This document shows, piece after piece, positions 37,527-46,472 of a stretch of DNA of 64,000 nt. This DNA comes from Nitrospiraceae bacterium (GTDB lineage: Bacteria; Nitrospirota; Nitrospiria; Nitrospirales; Nitrospiraceae). The DNA is taken from positions 1 to 64,000 of the forward strand of contig CAKKRE010000006.1 in assembly GCA_919902505.1 (NCBI GenBank). The letters are read 5' to 3'. Positions within the stretch are counted from its first letter, which is position 1. Each line of letters begins with the position of its first letter. Position numbers and translations under genes: made by a program. The notes beneath the pieces are model-generated. The model worked only from the letters and a program-made list of their open reading frames with translations, made no database searches and was not told the DNA's origin.

Positions 37527-37807
37527 ATTAGGGGCCGCGCAGGTGTTCGCTCACTCATCAGGGAACGTGGACCTCTCCGAACATCCGGAGGCTCAAGCAC
37601 GGGGAGGGCCATTCATTCTTCAGCCCCTCCCCCCACCGGTTGTCGCACGGCCGAGCGGTGGCGTTATTGCCGTTGCCTCACTTGACGGGTTTGGCCCGAG
37701 CGGTCGATACTGCGCACCGTACAGCAAGCCTCTTCCACCATCCGGGAGCATATATTGAGCGAAACGCGTGTTGACCTCCATCTCCTCCTCGAAGACTTGC
37801 GCGACGC

Positions 37808-38140
37808 CTATCCCGGCGCGTCGAAGAGACATCCGTCATCCGACACCTTTTGTCCGCAGACGTCCTTGATGACCTGCTCCAGCTCCTCCTGGGACAGCAC
37901 CTGCCGCCCCATCAGATCCACATCGATCGTCGGGCGCGAAAGGGGCGCATCCCAGAGCCGAAGCATGAGGGCCCCCTTGAGATAAAACCTTGTGGCATGC
38001 GGCGATTGACTGAGGCGGAACAGGAATCGTTCAATGGCAAAATACTGGAGCAACTCTTGAAGAGGCCGGTCCTGCGCCTTGGCTTGATTGAGCAGCCGCT
38101 GATGAATCGATGCCGGCAGATTGGACGGATGACCGGCCAT
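37808..38140 (-). pseudogene. AbiEii-like nucleotidyltransferase toxin, C-terminally truncated
   Basis: 110 residues covering only the N-terminal part of the AbiEii/MenT family: LLQYFAIERFLFRLSQSPHATRFYLKGALMLRLWDAPLSRPTIDVDLMGR, with the G-(A)-x-x-L and D-x-D nucleotidyltransferase motifs. The family normally runs to about 280 residues or more; here the frame stops at DAPG and the DNA beyond has no homologous continuation. The ATG overlaps the antitoxin stop (TAATG). The 281 bp beyond, to the J-domain gene, hold no gene I can support. Confidence 0.7.
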
Positions 38141-38748
38141 TATGTCAGCGCCTCCAGATACGGACGCATGACACGTTCAACTCGGCAGAGTCGAGCATAC
38201 TGAAGCAGCGCACGGGGCGTCACGCGCTTCCGCTCACGGGCCAGTCGCAGTGCCTCAACGGCCACATCGATGCCGATTTTGTTCCGAAACTTGAAGCAGT
38301 CCACCACGGTCTTTTCTGGTCCATATATGCGAATCGGGACACCCTCGATTGAATGCGTTTCGATCCCTTCGGAGTACGCGGCACCCGTCATCAGAAACAC
38401 GCGAAGCGGAGGATGGGCGAGCCGTGGATACCGGGTCCGACGAGGCAACGCAATGTGGACCTCGTGCGGGATTTGGGTGGTGAGACCATGGAAGGAGAGC
38501 GCCGAGATGAGACAGATCGCGGCCTGCGGGACTCGACGCGCCACGACAAGAAGATCCGGATGGCTCGGCTCCGGCAGATCGGCCAGCCGGTACACTCCCC
38601 GGGTCACAGAAACAAGCCGCCCGGAATCACGGAGCCGATAGAGAACGCGGGGATGGATACCCAACTTTAGGGCATGAGAAGTCCGGAGCACGCCCCGATG
38701 GCGGCGGAAAGCAGCTTCAGCTCGGCGTTCCAGCTCAACGCGCTTCAT
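38140..38748 (-). CDS. AbiEi-like antitoxin / transcriptional regulator
   Basis: About 202 residues. An N-terminal winged-helix (RAEAAFRRHRGVLRTSHALKLGIHPRVLYRLRDSGRLVSVTRGVYRLAD) and a C-terminal AbiEi domain (VAIDVAVEALRLARERKRVTPRALLQYARL, GPEKTVVDCFKFRNKIG). AbiEi proteins neutralise AbiEii and repress their own promoter. Intact, unlike the partner. ATG at 38748 or GTG at 38772 are possible starts; neither has a clear ribosome site. The palindrome CATATG-N8-CATATG overlaps the ATG. Confidence 0.8.
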   Translation of the reverse strand: MKRVELERRAEAAFRRHRGVLRTSHALKLGIHPRVLYRLRDSGRLVSVTRGVYRLADLPEPSHPDLLVVARRVPQAAICLISALSFHGLTTQIPHEVHIALPRRTRYPRLAHPPLRVFLMTGAAYSEGIETHSIEGVPIRIYGPEKTVVDCFKFRNKIGIDVAVEALRLARERKRVTPRALLQYARLCRVERVMRPYLEALT

Positions 38749-38765
38749 ATGAATGGATACATATG
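38746..38765. promoter_or_regulatory. Inverted repeat at the AbiEi start, candidate operator
   Basis: CATATG at 38746-38751 is repeated at 38760-38765 with 8 nt between. AbiEi proteins autoregulate by binding inverted repeats near their promoter, so this is a plausible operator. The 236 bp upstream to 39008 contain no recognisable gene. Confidence 0.4.
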
Positions 38766-39008
38766 CATGCACTTACAACTAAATGCAAACGTTTTTATCC
38801 ACCCACGGACCTATGCCGCCAGCATCCTTGGTCAACGTTCACGCCGCCGATACATCCGCGTACTCCATGCCTGCCATCCATGTGTATCATCGAGATCAAG
38901 GGACAGATCCCCCCGCTGCCAAGAGATCTCGTCACAAGCCAACTCTTCATTGGAACGGCCTCTTTGATCAACAGGTTCCTCTTGTTCCTCGATCTCTGTC
39001 ATTCACGC

Positions 39009-41546
39009 TTATCCTAACTCAAGCCCTTGCTGTTCTGCGGCAGCACCCTTCCCTCGTACACGTGATGGACTTCCGCCCAGCATGTCATGAGGTTCTCGAA
39101 TCTCGTATCCCATCTTGCGGTACGCCTTGACTCGATTCCGATACATGCTCAGAAGCATGGCGTTACTCGAATCGACATAATCGACGATTCGAACATGGGT
39201 TTTACCTTCAACCAAGCGATGAAGTCGGCCTGCATATTGAACCATCCGTCCTTCGAATGACAGCGGCGTCGCCAAGACCAGCGTATCCAGTTCAGGCAAG
39301 TCAACCCCTTCGCCGACCAATGGGGCCGTCGCGACCAAGAGCAGAGGCACGCCTTGAACTCTGACCTCACGGATTTTTTCAAGCGCGAGACGTCGTTCTT
39401 TGATGGACATATCGCCATCCAGCCGAACCACCACGAGCAGAGCCAACGCTGGCTCCGCCGTCGCCAGAGCTTCAACGCCCTTCGTCAGCGTATCAAGATG
39501 GTCCTTTCGGTCAGAAATCAGGAGCGGAAATTGCTTCGCTGCAAGCGCCTTCACGACGTCCGCCGCAATCCGACTATTTCTTCCGGTATCATTGACAAGG
39601 CTATGCATCAAGACATGATAGGCCGGTTTCTCTCCCACTTCGCTGGGTGGACGATACCCGGTCTCAAAGATCGTAACGGTTTTTTCGAGATTGCCTCCAT
39701 CCACAGACACAATTTCATGTCGCACCGGGCCACACTGCTGAAAGAGAATTGCCTCAAGGCCATCCTTTCGATAGGGCGTGGCGGTCAGGCCAAGCACGTA
39801 CCGTGCAGGGAGCTGCTTAAGAACTGCTTCAAATGACACGGCCGGAATATGATGACACTCATCGATGATGACGTGCGAGTAGCGTAGTGCCATCTCGTGG
39901 AGGTCCCCCATTCGCGTCAATGTCTGAAGCATCATCAGATCAAGTTTCCCGGTTGTCTTCTTTATGGTGCCGCCAAGGATCCCGATCTCCTTCGGATTGA
40001 GTCCAAGGAACTTGATTAGGCTCTCCTTCCACTGATCGAGCAGGGATTGTCTGTGCACCAAGACCAGCGTGGACACATGTCGTTCGGCAATCAACGCGCA
40101 GCCCACCACCGTTTTCCCAAACCCTGGAGGAGCAACGAGTACGCCAATCTCGCTTTTCTTGAGTGCCTTGACCGCCTCTTTCTGAGATTGCGTCAGTTCC
40201 CCAGTGAATTCAACCTTGATTCGCCTCTTGGCCAGCCGCTCATCGCGCATGACAACCTGCGCACCCGCTCCCGATAAAATATGGATGACCCGGTCAAGCA
40301 GGCCCCGAGGCAACAGTAGTTCATTCGGGCGAAGCTCCCCAGAAAAGATGAACCGCGCATGCGGATAGGTCTGCATCCGCATTCTTTGCAACTTGTAGAA
40401 CGTTGGATTGGGAAAGCTCGCCGTTTTCCTGAGTCTCCCAAGAAGCTTTCCTGGCAACCCTGTGAGAGGCACGCGAATCATGGAACCAACGGTGAGTTCG
40501 ACGGTTCCTTCGATCGCGGGCTCCACGTGATCGCTGCTCCCGCTTTCGGCATCCATGAGCGATCGATCCGTTATCCATGCCACATCGTCAAAGGCATCGT
40601 GTCGCGTCGAGGCTTTCGGGAAGCTTGGAAGGAATCGGTCGAGCAGGCGTTGCGCCTCTTGACAGTGCGGCCGTTTCACGTGCGCCAGGTATTCCCACTG
40701 GTCTTGAATGACGGAAAGCCGCTCATCCAAGAAACAACTGTTGCCTGACTCTCGGGGTGTTTTCTGCAGAGGCAGCGCAATTAGGTTGCCGAACCCACCT
40801 TTGGGCACATAATCCTGGCTGGGGAACAAGCGGTCAAATGACGTCATGCTGAGTTGGTGCCGAGCCTCAAGACAACGGGAGAGAATCAGCGTGCCCACAT
40901 TGCGAGCGAGTCGAGCTGGAACTTTTCCGTCAAAGAAAATCCACGCATGCGCCCCTTGCCCAGAACGGGATCGCTCCACCGCCACGTCGATTCCAAGCCC
41001 CTGCGCACTCTCTCTGTAGACACTGACATCCTCCTGCCAGCCTGAGCCGTCAAAATCGCACGCGAGAAACGCACACGAATCATCCGCATCAATCGCATAC
41101 GTTCCGATCGTCAACTGCCCCTGAAGATGCGCTTGAGCCGCGTCTTCATTGAGAGGGAGAAATGCCTGGTTGCGGCAATCGGTGCATCTGATCGTTGGTT
41201 TCTGACAAAGAGGCTGCACCCATTCGTTGCGGCAGGCCGGAGCGTAGCCGCTCTTTCCCGACTTGGCGTTTTCCCACCGCTTAGGATAGACGCTTTCACG
41301 GCAACGAAACAGCTGCAGGAACACGGCGATCTGTTCGTCTGAAGTGATCGGGGATGAATCTCGAAGCGGCCGACCCAACAGGGCACTCTCGATAACCTGC
41401 GTCGACGCCGCTTCTCGATCAGCCGCTCTCTTGAGCTCCTTGATAGCCTGAAGAACCTCCGCCTTTTCGACTTCGAGCTGCTCGAGCCGCAGCTCGAGAG
41501 CCCGGAGCTGCGGGTCTGAGAATTGAGAAGCCCCTGGAGCAGTCAC
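39009..41546 (-). CDS. TOTE-conflict-type primase-helicase
   Basis: 845 residues. An N-terminal coiled coil (LELRLEQLEVEKAEVLQAIKELKRAADRE) leads to an archaeo-eukaryotic-type primase module at about 75-310 (YAIDADDSCAFLACDFDGSGW, VERSRSGQGAHAWIFFDGKVPARLARNVGTLIL, SFDRLFPSQDYVPKGGFGNLIALPLQ). An SF2 helicase follows at about 450-830, with APPGFGKTVV (Walker A), IIDECHH and ATPLVGEGVDLPELDTLVLATP, QYAGRLHR. This combination matches TOTE conflict systems, thought to act in defence against foreign DNA. The start is GTG at 41546, 2 nt after an XRE antitoxin gene, so the two are probably cotranscribed. Confidence 0.85.
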   Translation of the reverse strand: MTAPGASQFSDPQLRALELRLEQLEVEKAEVLQAIKELKRAADREAASTQVIESALLGRPLRDSSPITSDEQIAVFLQLFRCRESVYPKRWENAKSGKSGYAPACRNEWVQPLCQKPTIRCTDCRNQAFLPLNEDAAQAHLQGQLTIGTYAIDADDSCAFLACDFDGSGWQEDVSVYRESAQGLGIDVAVERSRSGQGAHAWIFFDGKVPARLARNVGTLILSRCLEARHQLSMTSFDRLFPSQDYVPKGGFGNLIALPLQKTPRESGNSCFLDERLSVIQDQWEYLAHVKRPHCQEAQRLLDRFLPSFPKASTRHDAFDDVAWITDRSLMDAESGSSDHVEPAIEGTVELTVGSMIRVPLTGLPGKLLGRLRKTASFPNPTFYKLQRMRMQTYPHARFIFSGELRPNELLLPRGLLDRVIHILSGAGAQVVMRDERLAKRRIKVEFTGELTQSQKEAVKALKKSEIGVLVAPPGFGKTVVGCALIAERHVSTLVLVHRQSLLDQWKESLIKFLGLNPKEIGILGGTIKKTTGKLDLMMLQTLTRMGDLHEMALRYSHVIIDECHHIPAVSFEAVLKQLPARYVLGLTATPYRKDGLEAILFQQCGPVRHEIVSVDGGNLEKTVTIFETGYRPPSEVGEKPAYHVLMHSLVNDTGRNSRIAADVVKALAAKQFPLLISDRKDHLDTLTKGVEALATAEPALALLVVVRLDGDMSIKERRLALEKIREVRVQGVPLLLVATAPLVGEGVDLPELDTLVLATPLSFEGRMVQYAGRLHRLVEGKTHVRIVDYVDSSNAMLLSMYRNRVKAYRKMGYEIREPHDMLGGSPSRVRGKGAAAEQQGLELG

Positions 41547-41548
41547 AC

Positions 41549-41875
41549 TCAGGCCACCCGCTTCTTCGACGGTTTTGGCTCAACGGCAATGTGTCCTGCC
41601 ATGCCAAGAACGGCGAGCAGCTTGGCAATCGACTTCAACGAAATGCCGATATCCTCAGGATCTAACAGTCGTTGCACCTGAGACGGTCCTGTGCCCAACA
41701 TCTTCTGCAGCGCGTTCACGCCGATGCCTTGCGCCTTCATCATCGCCCGAAGCGTCATCACGAATTGACGTTTCATCGCCCCGGCGATCACCTCTGCCTT
41801 GAACGCATCATCTTGTTCATTCAACCAACCATCGAATGAACTTCCACCCGCTTTAGATACTTTCCTGGTTTTCAT
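41549..41875 (-). CDS. HTH-XRE antitoxin (module 2), upstream of the TOTE gene
   Basis: 108 residues with an XRE/HigA-like DNA-binding part (VMTLRAMMKAQGIGVNALQKMLGTGPSQVQRLLDPEDIGISLKSIAKLLAVLGMAGHIAVEP). It follows the broken toxin frame by 5 nt and precedes the TOTE gene by 2 nt. Ribosome site GGAGGAG. Intact. Besides neutralising the toxin it may control expression of the TOTE protein; this is inference from the gene order. Confidence 0.8.
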   Translation of the reverse strand: MKTRKVSKAGGSSFDGWLNEQDDAFKAEVIAGAMKRQFVMTLRAMMKAQGIGVNALQKMLGTGPSQVQRLLDPEDIGISLKSIAKLLAVLGMAGHIAVEPKPSKKRVA

Positions 41876-41880
41876 ATTGA

Positions 41881-42245
41881 CTATCTCCTCCCTACATAGT
41901 CCTTCAACCTTCGCCGAGCGAGCGCAATATCGGCTTCAAGTACTCGCTGATCCTTCACCGCGGCATAGAGAAGTACCACGACCCTACCACCGTCGAACGT
42001 ATAGAACACCCGATACCGAACCTTGCCCACCCTCTCCCACAGCTCAAACAGTCCCTGGCCCAGTGGTGGGCCTGCATACGGCATAGGCAGCGCAGGGCCA
42101 TTCATTTGCAGCACTTGAACGCCTGCCCCAGCTGAAGCCGCTCACTTCTATTCAAAGACTGCAGCCATTCTCTGACCGGCTCAGCCCCCTGGGGCGTCCG
42201 ATAAAAGATGACCTTGTACGCAGGAGCAAATTTGGACGTATCCAT
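41881..42245 (-). pseudogene. RelE/HigB (Gp49-like) toxin, frameshifted (module 2)
   Basis: From the ATG at 42245: MDTSKFAPAYKVIFYRTPQGA ... NRSERLQLGQAFKCCK, then TGA. In the shifted frame the protein continues VLQMNGPALPMPYAGPPLGQGLFELWERVGKVRYRVFYTF ... RRRLKDYVGRR. The join FK-VLQ needs one extra G near 42113 (AAGTGCTG for AAGGTGCTG). The C-terminal part alone could start at GTG 42114 but would lack the first third of the fold. Probably inactive. Confidence 0.75.
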
Positions 42246-42608
42246 CTCAACCTTCCAGTACAGATGCTACTAATAATAGTAGTTCTCGCGCAAGTCCTGC
42301 CAAGCCTGGAGGGAATGGGAACCGTCCCAAAGAGCCTTGTCATGGAGGTGAGGTTACGGTCGCGGGCGTGGGTGTGGGTGTGCTGGATGCTGTTGCTCAC
42401 TTCCAAGAGGCCTGCAACCGTGATCGCGGTAAAGAATTCGGGCCAGCTTTGCTACCTGGTCACACCGCCGCACACCAGGGAACATACTGAGCCGATACGA
42501 AAAGAGGGGCCCTCGCCTCGAAAAAGTCGAATTAGCCCAATAAAAGTAGGGGGTTTTTCTGCCAATAGCGGTTCTGTGGAAGTGACAAAACTCCTAAGTG
42601 CTTGAAAA
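42246..42608. other. Gap with an operator-like palindrome and the right end of island 1
   Basis: CTACTA-N4-TAGTAG at 42267-42282, 22 nt upstream of the toxin start, is a likely operator for module 2. The last bases (CTAAGTGCTTGAAAATGG, 42594-42611) resemble the bases before the intact tRNA end (48541-48559) and are inverted relative to CATTTCAAGCACTT near the left end of each island. I see no supported gene here. Confidence 0.45.
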
Positions 42609-42652
42609 TGGTGAGTCGGCTGGGATTCGAACCCAGGGCCCTCGCCTTAAAA
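42609..42652 (-). repeat. Displaced 3' half of tRNA-Lys (attachment-site copy B)
   Basis: 43 of 44 bases match the tRNA-Lys 3' part at 48557-48600, including the encoded CCA complement. Sequence beyond (42653-42757) resembles that beyond copy A. It is the junction between the two tandem islands. 42758-42981 contain no recognisable gene. Confidence 0.85.
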
Positions 42653-42981
42653 TGGCCGTTCTTGCCGCTGAAATTGCTCGTTGATTCAATAGCTTATGTG
42701 GATTTCGCAAAATCTGCGGAAGTCCATTCCAGCAACGACATTTCAAGCACTTGCACGATCTATCAATCTCAGTTTTTGATCGGGACCACATCATTCGTCT
42801 GCTCGGCATTGCTTGCTGAGCTATCGGCCACGCGTGCAGCCAATGTCTGCTCGCCAACCAATGGCGTTGAAACGTCTCTTCTTTGACAGCTGATCGAATC
42901 AGTGGGATCAGAACCTTACGGAACTGTGCACACAGGCACTCAACAGACTTGAAGGATTACAGCACTCAGCAGCCGGCTGTT

Positions 42982-43338
42982 TTACGCAAGCGCGTGTCGT
43001 CGGCCTGTAGGCTTCGACTCTGAATCATCTTCGGCAATACCGGACAGCACCACCGGCTCACGGTCGGGGAATTGGGCCACAAGAGACAGATTCCCGCCCA
43101 TGGCTTCGATGGTCTTTCTGAGTGTGGACAGTAAGAGATCGCTTCGCTGCTCGAGGCGCGACACACTATCCTGCGTGATCCCAAGCTTCTTGGCCATTCG
43201 AACCTGCGTGAGCTTGCGCGCGTGCCGCAGTTCCCGCAAGGTCATCTCCTCGGCAATCAGCTCAGCGGCGCGAGTCTCAACTTTCTTACGCTGGAGAGGG
43301 CGCAACTTCTTGATTTTGTCGTCGACGTTCGTGGCCAT
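42982..43338 (-). CDS. HTH-XRE antitoxin (module 3, HigA-like)
   Basis: 118 residues; HTH in LRELRHARKLTQVRMAKKLGITQDSVSRLEQRSDLLLSTLRKTIEAMGGNLSLVAQFPD. It follows the intact toxin gene by 2 nt (toxin first, antitoxin second, as in higBA). It would bind and neutralise the toxin and repress the operon. Both genes of this module are intact, the only such pair of the five in the islands. Confidence 0.85.
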   Translation of the reverse strand: MATNVDDKIKKLRPLQRKKVETRAAELIAEEMTLRELRHARKLTQVRMAKKLGITQDSVSRLEQRSDLLLSTLRKTIEAMGGNLSLVAQFPDREPVVLSGIAEDDSESKPTGRRHALA

Positions 43339-43340
43339 GC

Positions 43341-43703
43341 TTACCCCCTTCCCTTCTTCAGTCGCGCGAGATGCGCGTCAAAACGGTCATCGGCCTTGCG
43401 GATCAGCTCGCGATAAAACCGCTTTTCGCTGACGCCTGATTTATCTCCTGCGACGAGCAGGATCCCCTTTCGCTTCGGGTCAAAGGCGAACGCGACTCTC
43501 CACTCGCCGCCAACCGCGCTGAACCGGAGTTCCTTCATATTCGCATGGCGAGAGTCGTTCAGAGTGTCCACACGCGGCCGCCCCAAGTGCGGGCCAAATT
43601 GCTGCAGGAGACGCGTCAACGCCAATAGCTCCGTTTGCACGTCTTCGTGGAGAGCGTCGAACTCTGGCTCAAACTCATCACTAATCTCAACAATCCAACT
43701 CAC
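43341..43703 (-). CDS. RelE/HigB-like toxin (module 3), intact
   Basis: 120 residues: MSWIVEISDEFEPEFDALHEDVQTELLALTRLLQQFGPHLGRPRVDTLNDSRHANMKELRFSAVGGEWRVAFAFDPKRKGILLVAGDKSGVSEKRFYRELI. The KELRF-WRVAFAFDPKR segment is typical of the RelE/Gp49 mRNA-interferase fold. The start is ATG at 43703. It is the only toxin in the islands with a full-length frame. Confidence 0.85.
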   Translation of the reverse strand: MSWIVEISDEFEPEFDALHEDVQTELLALTRLLQQFGPHLGRPRVDTLNDSRHANMKELRFSAVGGEWRVAFAFDPKRKGILLVAGDKSGVSEKRFYRELIRKADDRFDAHLARLKKGRG

Positions 43704-43783
43704 CCCGACATTATGTTATATACGTCATATGATGTCAATGCCATATCAGACTTGGTCTGAACGTGACGCTTTTCACTCCGGCA

Positions 43784-44089
43784 TCATGCTTCGATCAAGA
43801 CGGCCCGCCGTACCCTTGGCATTCCAGCCTTTCGGGCCTGCCACAAGTCATAGGCGGCCTGCTGGGCCACCCACACATCGGCACGGCCTCCGTGTTTCAC
43901 ACCAAGCCATCCTTCTAATCGCAGGGCCATTTCAGGAGAGATCGCCGCGCGGCCATTCAAGACACGCGATAATGCGGCGCGTGTCACCCCCAGTTGCGCC
44001 GCGGCTTGCGTCACGGTCAAGCCCAGGACAGGCAGAATATCCTCTCGCAACATTTCGCCTGGGTGCGGTGGATTCTGCATGCGGCTCAT
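43784..44089 (-). CDS. HigA-family antitoxin (module 4)
   Basis: 101 residues of the VapI/HigA type: NPPHPGEMLREDILPVLGLTVTQAAAQLGVTRAALSRVLNGRAAISPEMALRLEGWLGVKHGGRADVWVAQQAAYDLWQ. The ATG at 44089 has AGGAGG 8 nt upstream, just after the broken toxin's stop at 44102. Intact. Confidence 0.88.
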   Translation of the reverse strand: MSRMQNPPHPGEMLREDILPVLGLTVTQAAAQLGVTRAALSRVLNGRAAISPEMALRLEGWLGVKHGGRADVWVAQQAAYDLWQARKAGMPRVRRAVLIEA

Positions 44090-44101
44090 GTTGTCTTCCT
44101 C

Positions 44102-44380
44102 CTAAAGATAATCTTGGTAATCGATGAGGACAGCATCTTCACCATCGAAACCAAAGGTCAGTCGCCAATTCCCGCTCACTGACACTGCATACCGGCCCAG
44201 CAAGATTGCCGGCCAAGGCATGCAGTCCCCATCCCGGCACGTTCATATCCGCCGCCGTTTTGGCCATGTCAAGCCGAGCCAGTTGCCGCCCGAACCGAGC
44301 CGCATGGTGTGGCTGGAGCCTGCCTTGCTGCCAGTGTCAAAGAAGGCTTGCACTCCCTTGTGCCGGAAGGCTTTAATCAT
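44102..44380 (-). pseudogene. HigB-family toxin with two compensating frameshifts (module 4)
   Basis: The frame starts MIKAFRHKGVQAFFDTGSKAG and ends YAVSVSGNWRLTFGFDGEDAVLIDYQDYL, both normal for HigB. The middle is shifted: the correct residues RFGRQLARLDMAKTAADMNV and PGWGLHALAGNLAG appear only in another frame, and the start frame meets a TGA there. Two indels of opposite sign are required, near 44300 and 44180. Inactive as read. Confidence 0.8.
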
Positions 44381-44449
44381 ACCCTGACGCTGTATAGCGT
44401 AGCGTTTCGCATGTCAACACTCTGTACCCTTTCATACCTGTAAAAGTAA

Positions 44450-44788
44450 AATCACCTCCTCGATCGTGGTGGATCACGGGACGGAATTTCAGTCCCGGGC
44501 GTTGGAAGAGTGGGCGTATCGGCGGGGCGTGCAGCTCGATTTCATTCGACCGAGGAAACCCGTGGAAAATGCCTGTATTGAGTCGTGTAACGGCCGCCTG
44601 CGAGACAAGTGTTTAAACGTGCACCAGTTCGCGTCACTCGCAGAGGCGCAGGCCATCATCGAGGCGTGGCGGCTCGACTACAATCACCACCGCCCCCACA
44701 GCTCACTCGGCACCTGACCCCGAATGAGTTTGTTCGGCAACGCCAGGGTGAACGGCACGTCGAAAAAGCTGTCTGTTCTAGTTAAGAG
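44450..44788 (+). pseudogene. IS3-family transposase (OrfB) C-terminal fragment
   Basis: VDHGTEFQSRALEEWAYRRGVQLDFIRPRKPVENACIESCNGRLRDKCLNVHQFASLAEAQAIIEAWRLDYNHHRPHSSLG is the end of an IS3-type DDE transposase with its Asp and Glu. The expected tail LTPNEFVRQRQGERHVEKAV follows in another frame (one base lost at 44715). The N-terminal half is missing. No complete inverted repeats were identified. Confidence 0.8.
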
Positions 44789-44909
44789 TTGTCTCGGAAC
44801 GGGACCAACGTCATCCGTGACGTCTCCCCCCAAAACGACGACAGTTCAGAACGAGAGTAGAATGGCGGCTTCGGCGGTCCTCGACGAAACGAGCATCAGC
44901 CCGTCTTCG

Positions 44910-46472
44910 TTACCTCACGACATAGCTTCCTGCCACTGTTTGGAACTGGCGGAGTTGCTCGGCCTCCCAGGCCTCATTCTGTCCAAGCTCACCGGCCATC
45001 AACTCAGCCACCCGGGGAGCCATCTCGATCGCGGCGCGCGCGTTGAGAAAGAGCGCTCTGGTCCTCCGCGCCAGCACATCTTCCACCGTCCGCGCCATCT
45101 CGCAGCGGGTCGCCCAGACGACCTCCGCCCCGCAATACGACAACGCGCGATGGAGCGGCTGCGCGAGGGCTGCGTCGCGGTTCATGAGGTCTTGAACGGC
45201 AGGCGCGTCGGAGCCATAGACCGACAAGTGCCCGAACTGCTCGGCCTGCTGGTGGCTTCCATGAATCATGAGCCGGGCGGTGACGCAGGGTTTGTCGGGA
45301 AGCCGGGCGAGGACGGCTGCCTGGTTGAGGCAATCTTCCGCCATCCGCCGATACGTGGTCCATTTCCCACCGGCAATCGTCAGCAGTCCGGACCCGTCGA
45401 TCTGGATGCTATGGTCGCGCGACAGAGCGGCGGTCAACCGACCCTCGCCGCTCTTGATGAGCGGTCGGATTCCCGCGAACATGCTCAGGACATCGCCTTT
45501 GGAGGGAGGCTTGCGGAGATACGTCCCGGCGGTGGTCAGAACCAGGTCAATCTCCTCCTCCATGGGACAAGGCTCCAGCGGAAACTCATCGATCGGCGTA
45601 TCCGTGGTGCCCACGAGCGCGTGTCCATGCCAGGGAATGGCGAACATCACGCGGCCGTCGTTGGTACGCGGAATCATGATGGCGCTGTCTCCCGGCAAAA
45701 ACGATCGGTCGAGCACGAGATGGATCCCCTGGCTGGGTGCGATGAGCGGCTTGATCCCTGGATCGGCCATGCGGCGAACGTGGTCGGCAAACGGACCGGC
45801 GGCGTTGATCACGACCCGCGCGCGCGCCGTCAACGCTTCGCCCGTTTCCACCTCTCGTGCGACGATCCCGTCAAGGAACCCGTCGGCGCTCCTGGTGAAT
45901 GCCACGACCTGGACATAGTTCGCCAGCGTCGCTCCCTGCTCGACCGCCGTGGTCGCCAGATTGATGAGGAGCCGCGCATCGTCGAACTGCCCATCGTAGT
46001 AGACGACGCCTCCTCGCAGGCCTTCGGTCCTGATGGTCGGCAGACGTTCGAGCGTCTGTTCTCGCGACAAGATCTGCGACGGACCGAACCCATATTGGCC
46101 GGCGAGCAGGTCATAGACTTTTAAGCCGAATCCGTACAACGGCGCTTCCCACCAATCGTAGTTGGGGACGACGAACGCCAGGTCGCGCACCAGATGCGGG
46201 GCGTTCCGCCGGAGGATGCCGCGTTCTTTGAGCGCCTCCAATACCAGTCCGATGTTGCCCTGTTCGAGATAACGCACTCCTCCATGCACCAGCTTCGTGC
46301 TGCGGCTGGAGGTCCCTTTGCCGAAGTCGGCCCGCTCGCACAACAGCACCTCATAGCCGCGGGATGCGGCATCCACCGCGATGCCGATCCCGGTCGCTCC
46401 GCCGCCCACGATGACCAGGTCCCACGGCTCTCGGCGGGCACGTATCCGGCTGAGCATGGCTGCGCGATTCAT
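44910..46472 (-). CDS. glpD: Glycerol-3-phosphate dehydrogenase (FAD, aerobic type)
   Basis: 520 residues. FAD-binding WDLVIVGGGATGIGIAVDAASRGYEVLLCERADFGKGTSSRSTKLVHGGVRYLEQGN is the diagnostic N-terminus; VGTTDTPIDEFPLEPCPMEEEIDLVL and IAGGKWTTYRRMAEDCL are further GlpD motifs. It oxidises glycerol 3-phosphate to DHAP and feeds electrons to the quinone pool at the inner membrane. The ATG overlaps the glpK stop (ATGA). It lies inside island 2. If GlpK is dead, GlpD could still use glycerophosphate from lipid turnover. Confidence 0.93.
   Translation of the reverse strand: MNRAAMLSRIRARREPWDLVIVGGGATGIGIAVDAASRGYEVLLCERADFGKGTSSRSTKLVHGGVRYLEQGNIGLVLEALKERGILRRNAPHLVRDLAFVVPNYDWWEAPLYGFGLKVYDLLAGQYGFGPSQILSREQTLERLPTIRTEGLRGGVVYYDGQFDDARLLINLATTAVEQGATLANYVQVVAFTRSADGFLDGIVAREVETGEALTARARVVINAAGPFADHVRRMADPGIKPLIAPSQGIHLVLDRSFLPGDSAIMIPRTNDGRVMFAIPWHGHALVGTTDTPIDEFPLEPCPMEEEIDLVLTTAGTYLRKPPSKGDVLSMFAGIRPLIKSGEGRLTAALSRDHSIQIDGSGLLTIAGGKWTTYRRMAEDCLNQAAVLARLPDKPCVTARLMIHGSHQQAEQFGHLSVYGSDAPAVQDLMNRDAALAQPLHRALSYCGAEVVWATRCEMARTVEDVLARRTRALFLNARAAIEMAPRVAELMAGELGQNEAWEAEQLRQFQTVAGSYVVR

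Noticed and set aside
42264-42605. 113-codon plus-strand frame at the end of island 1
   Set aside because: No ribosome site, no protein-like pattern, and it overlaps the toxin operator and the island end.
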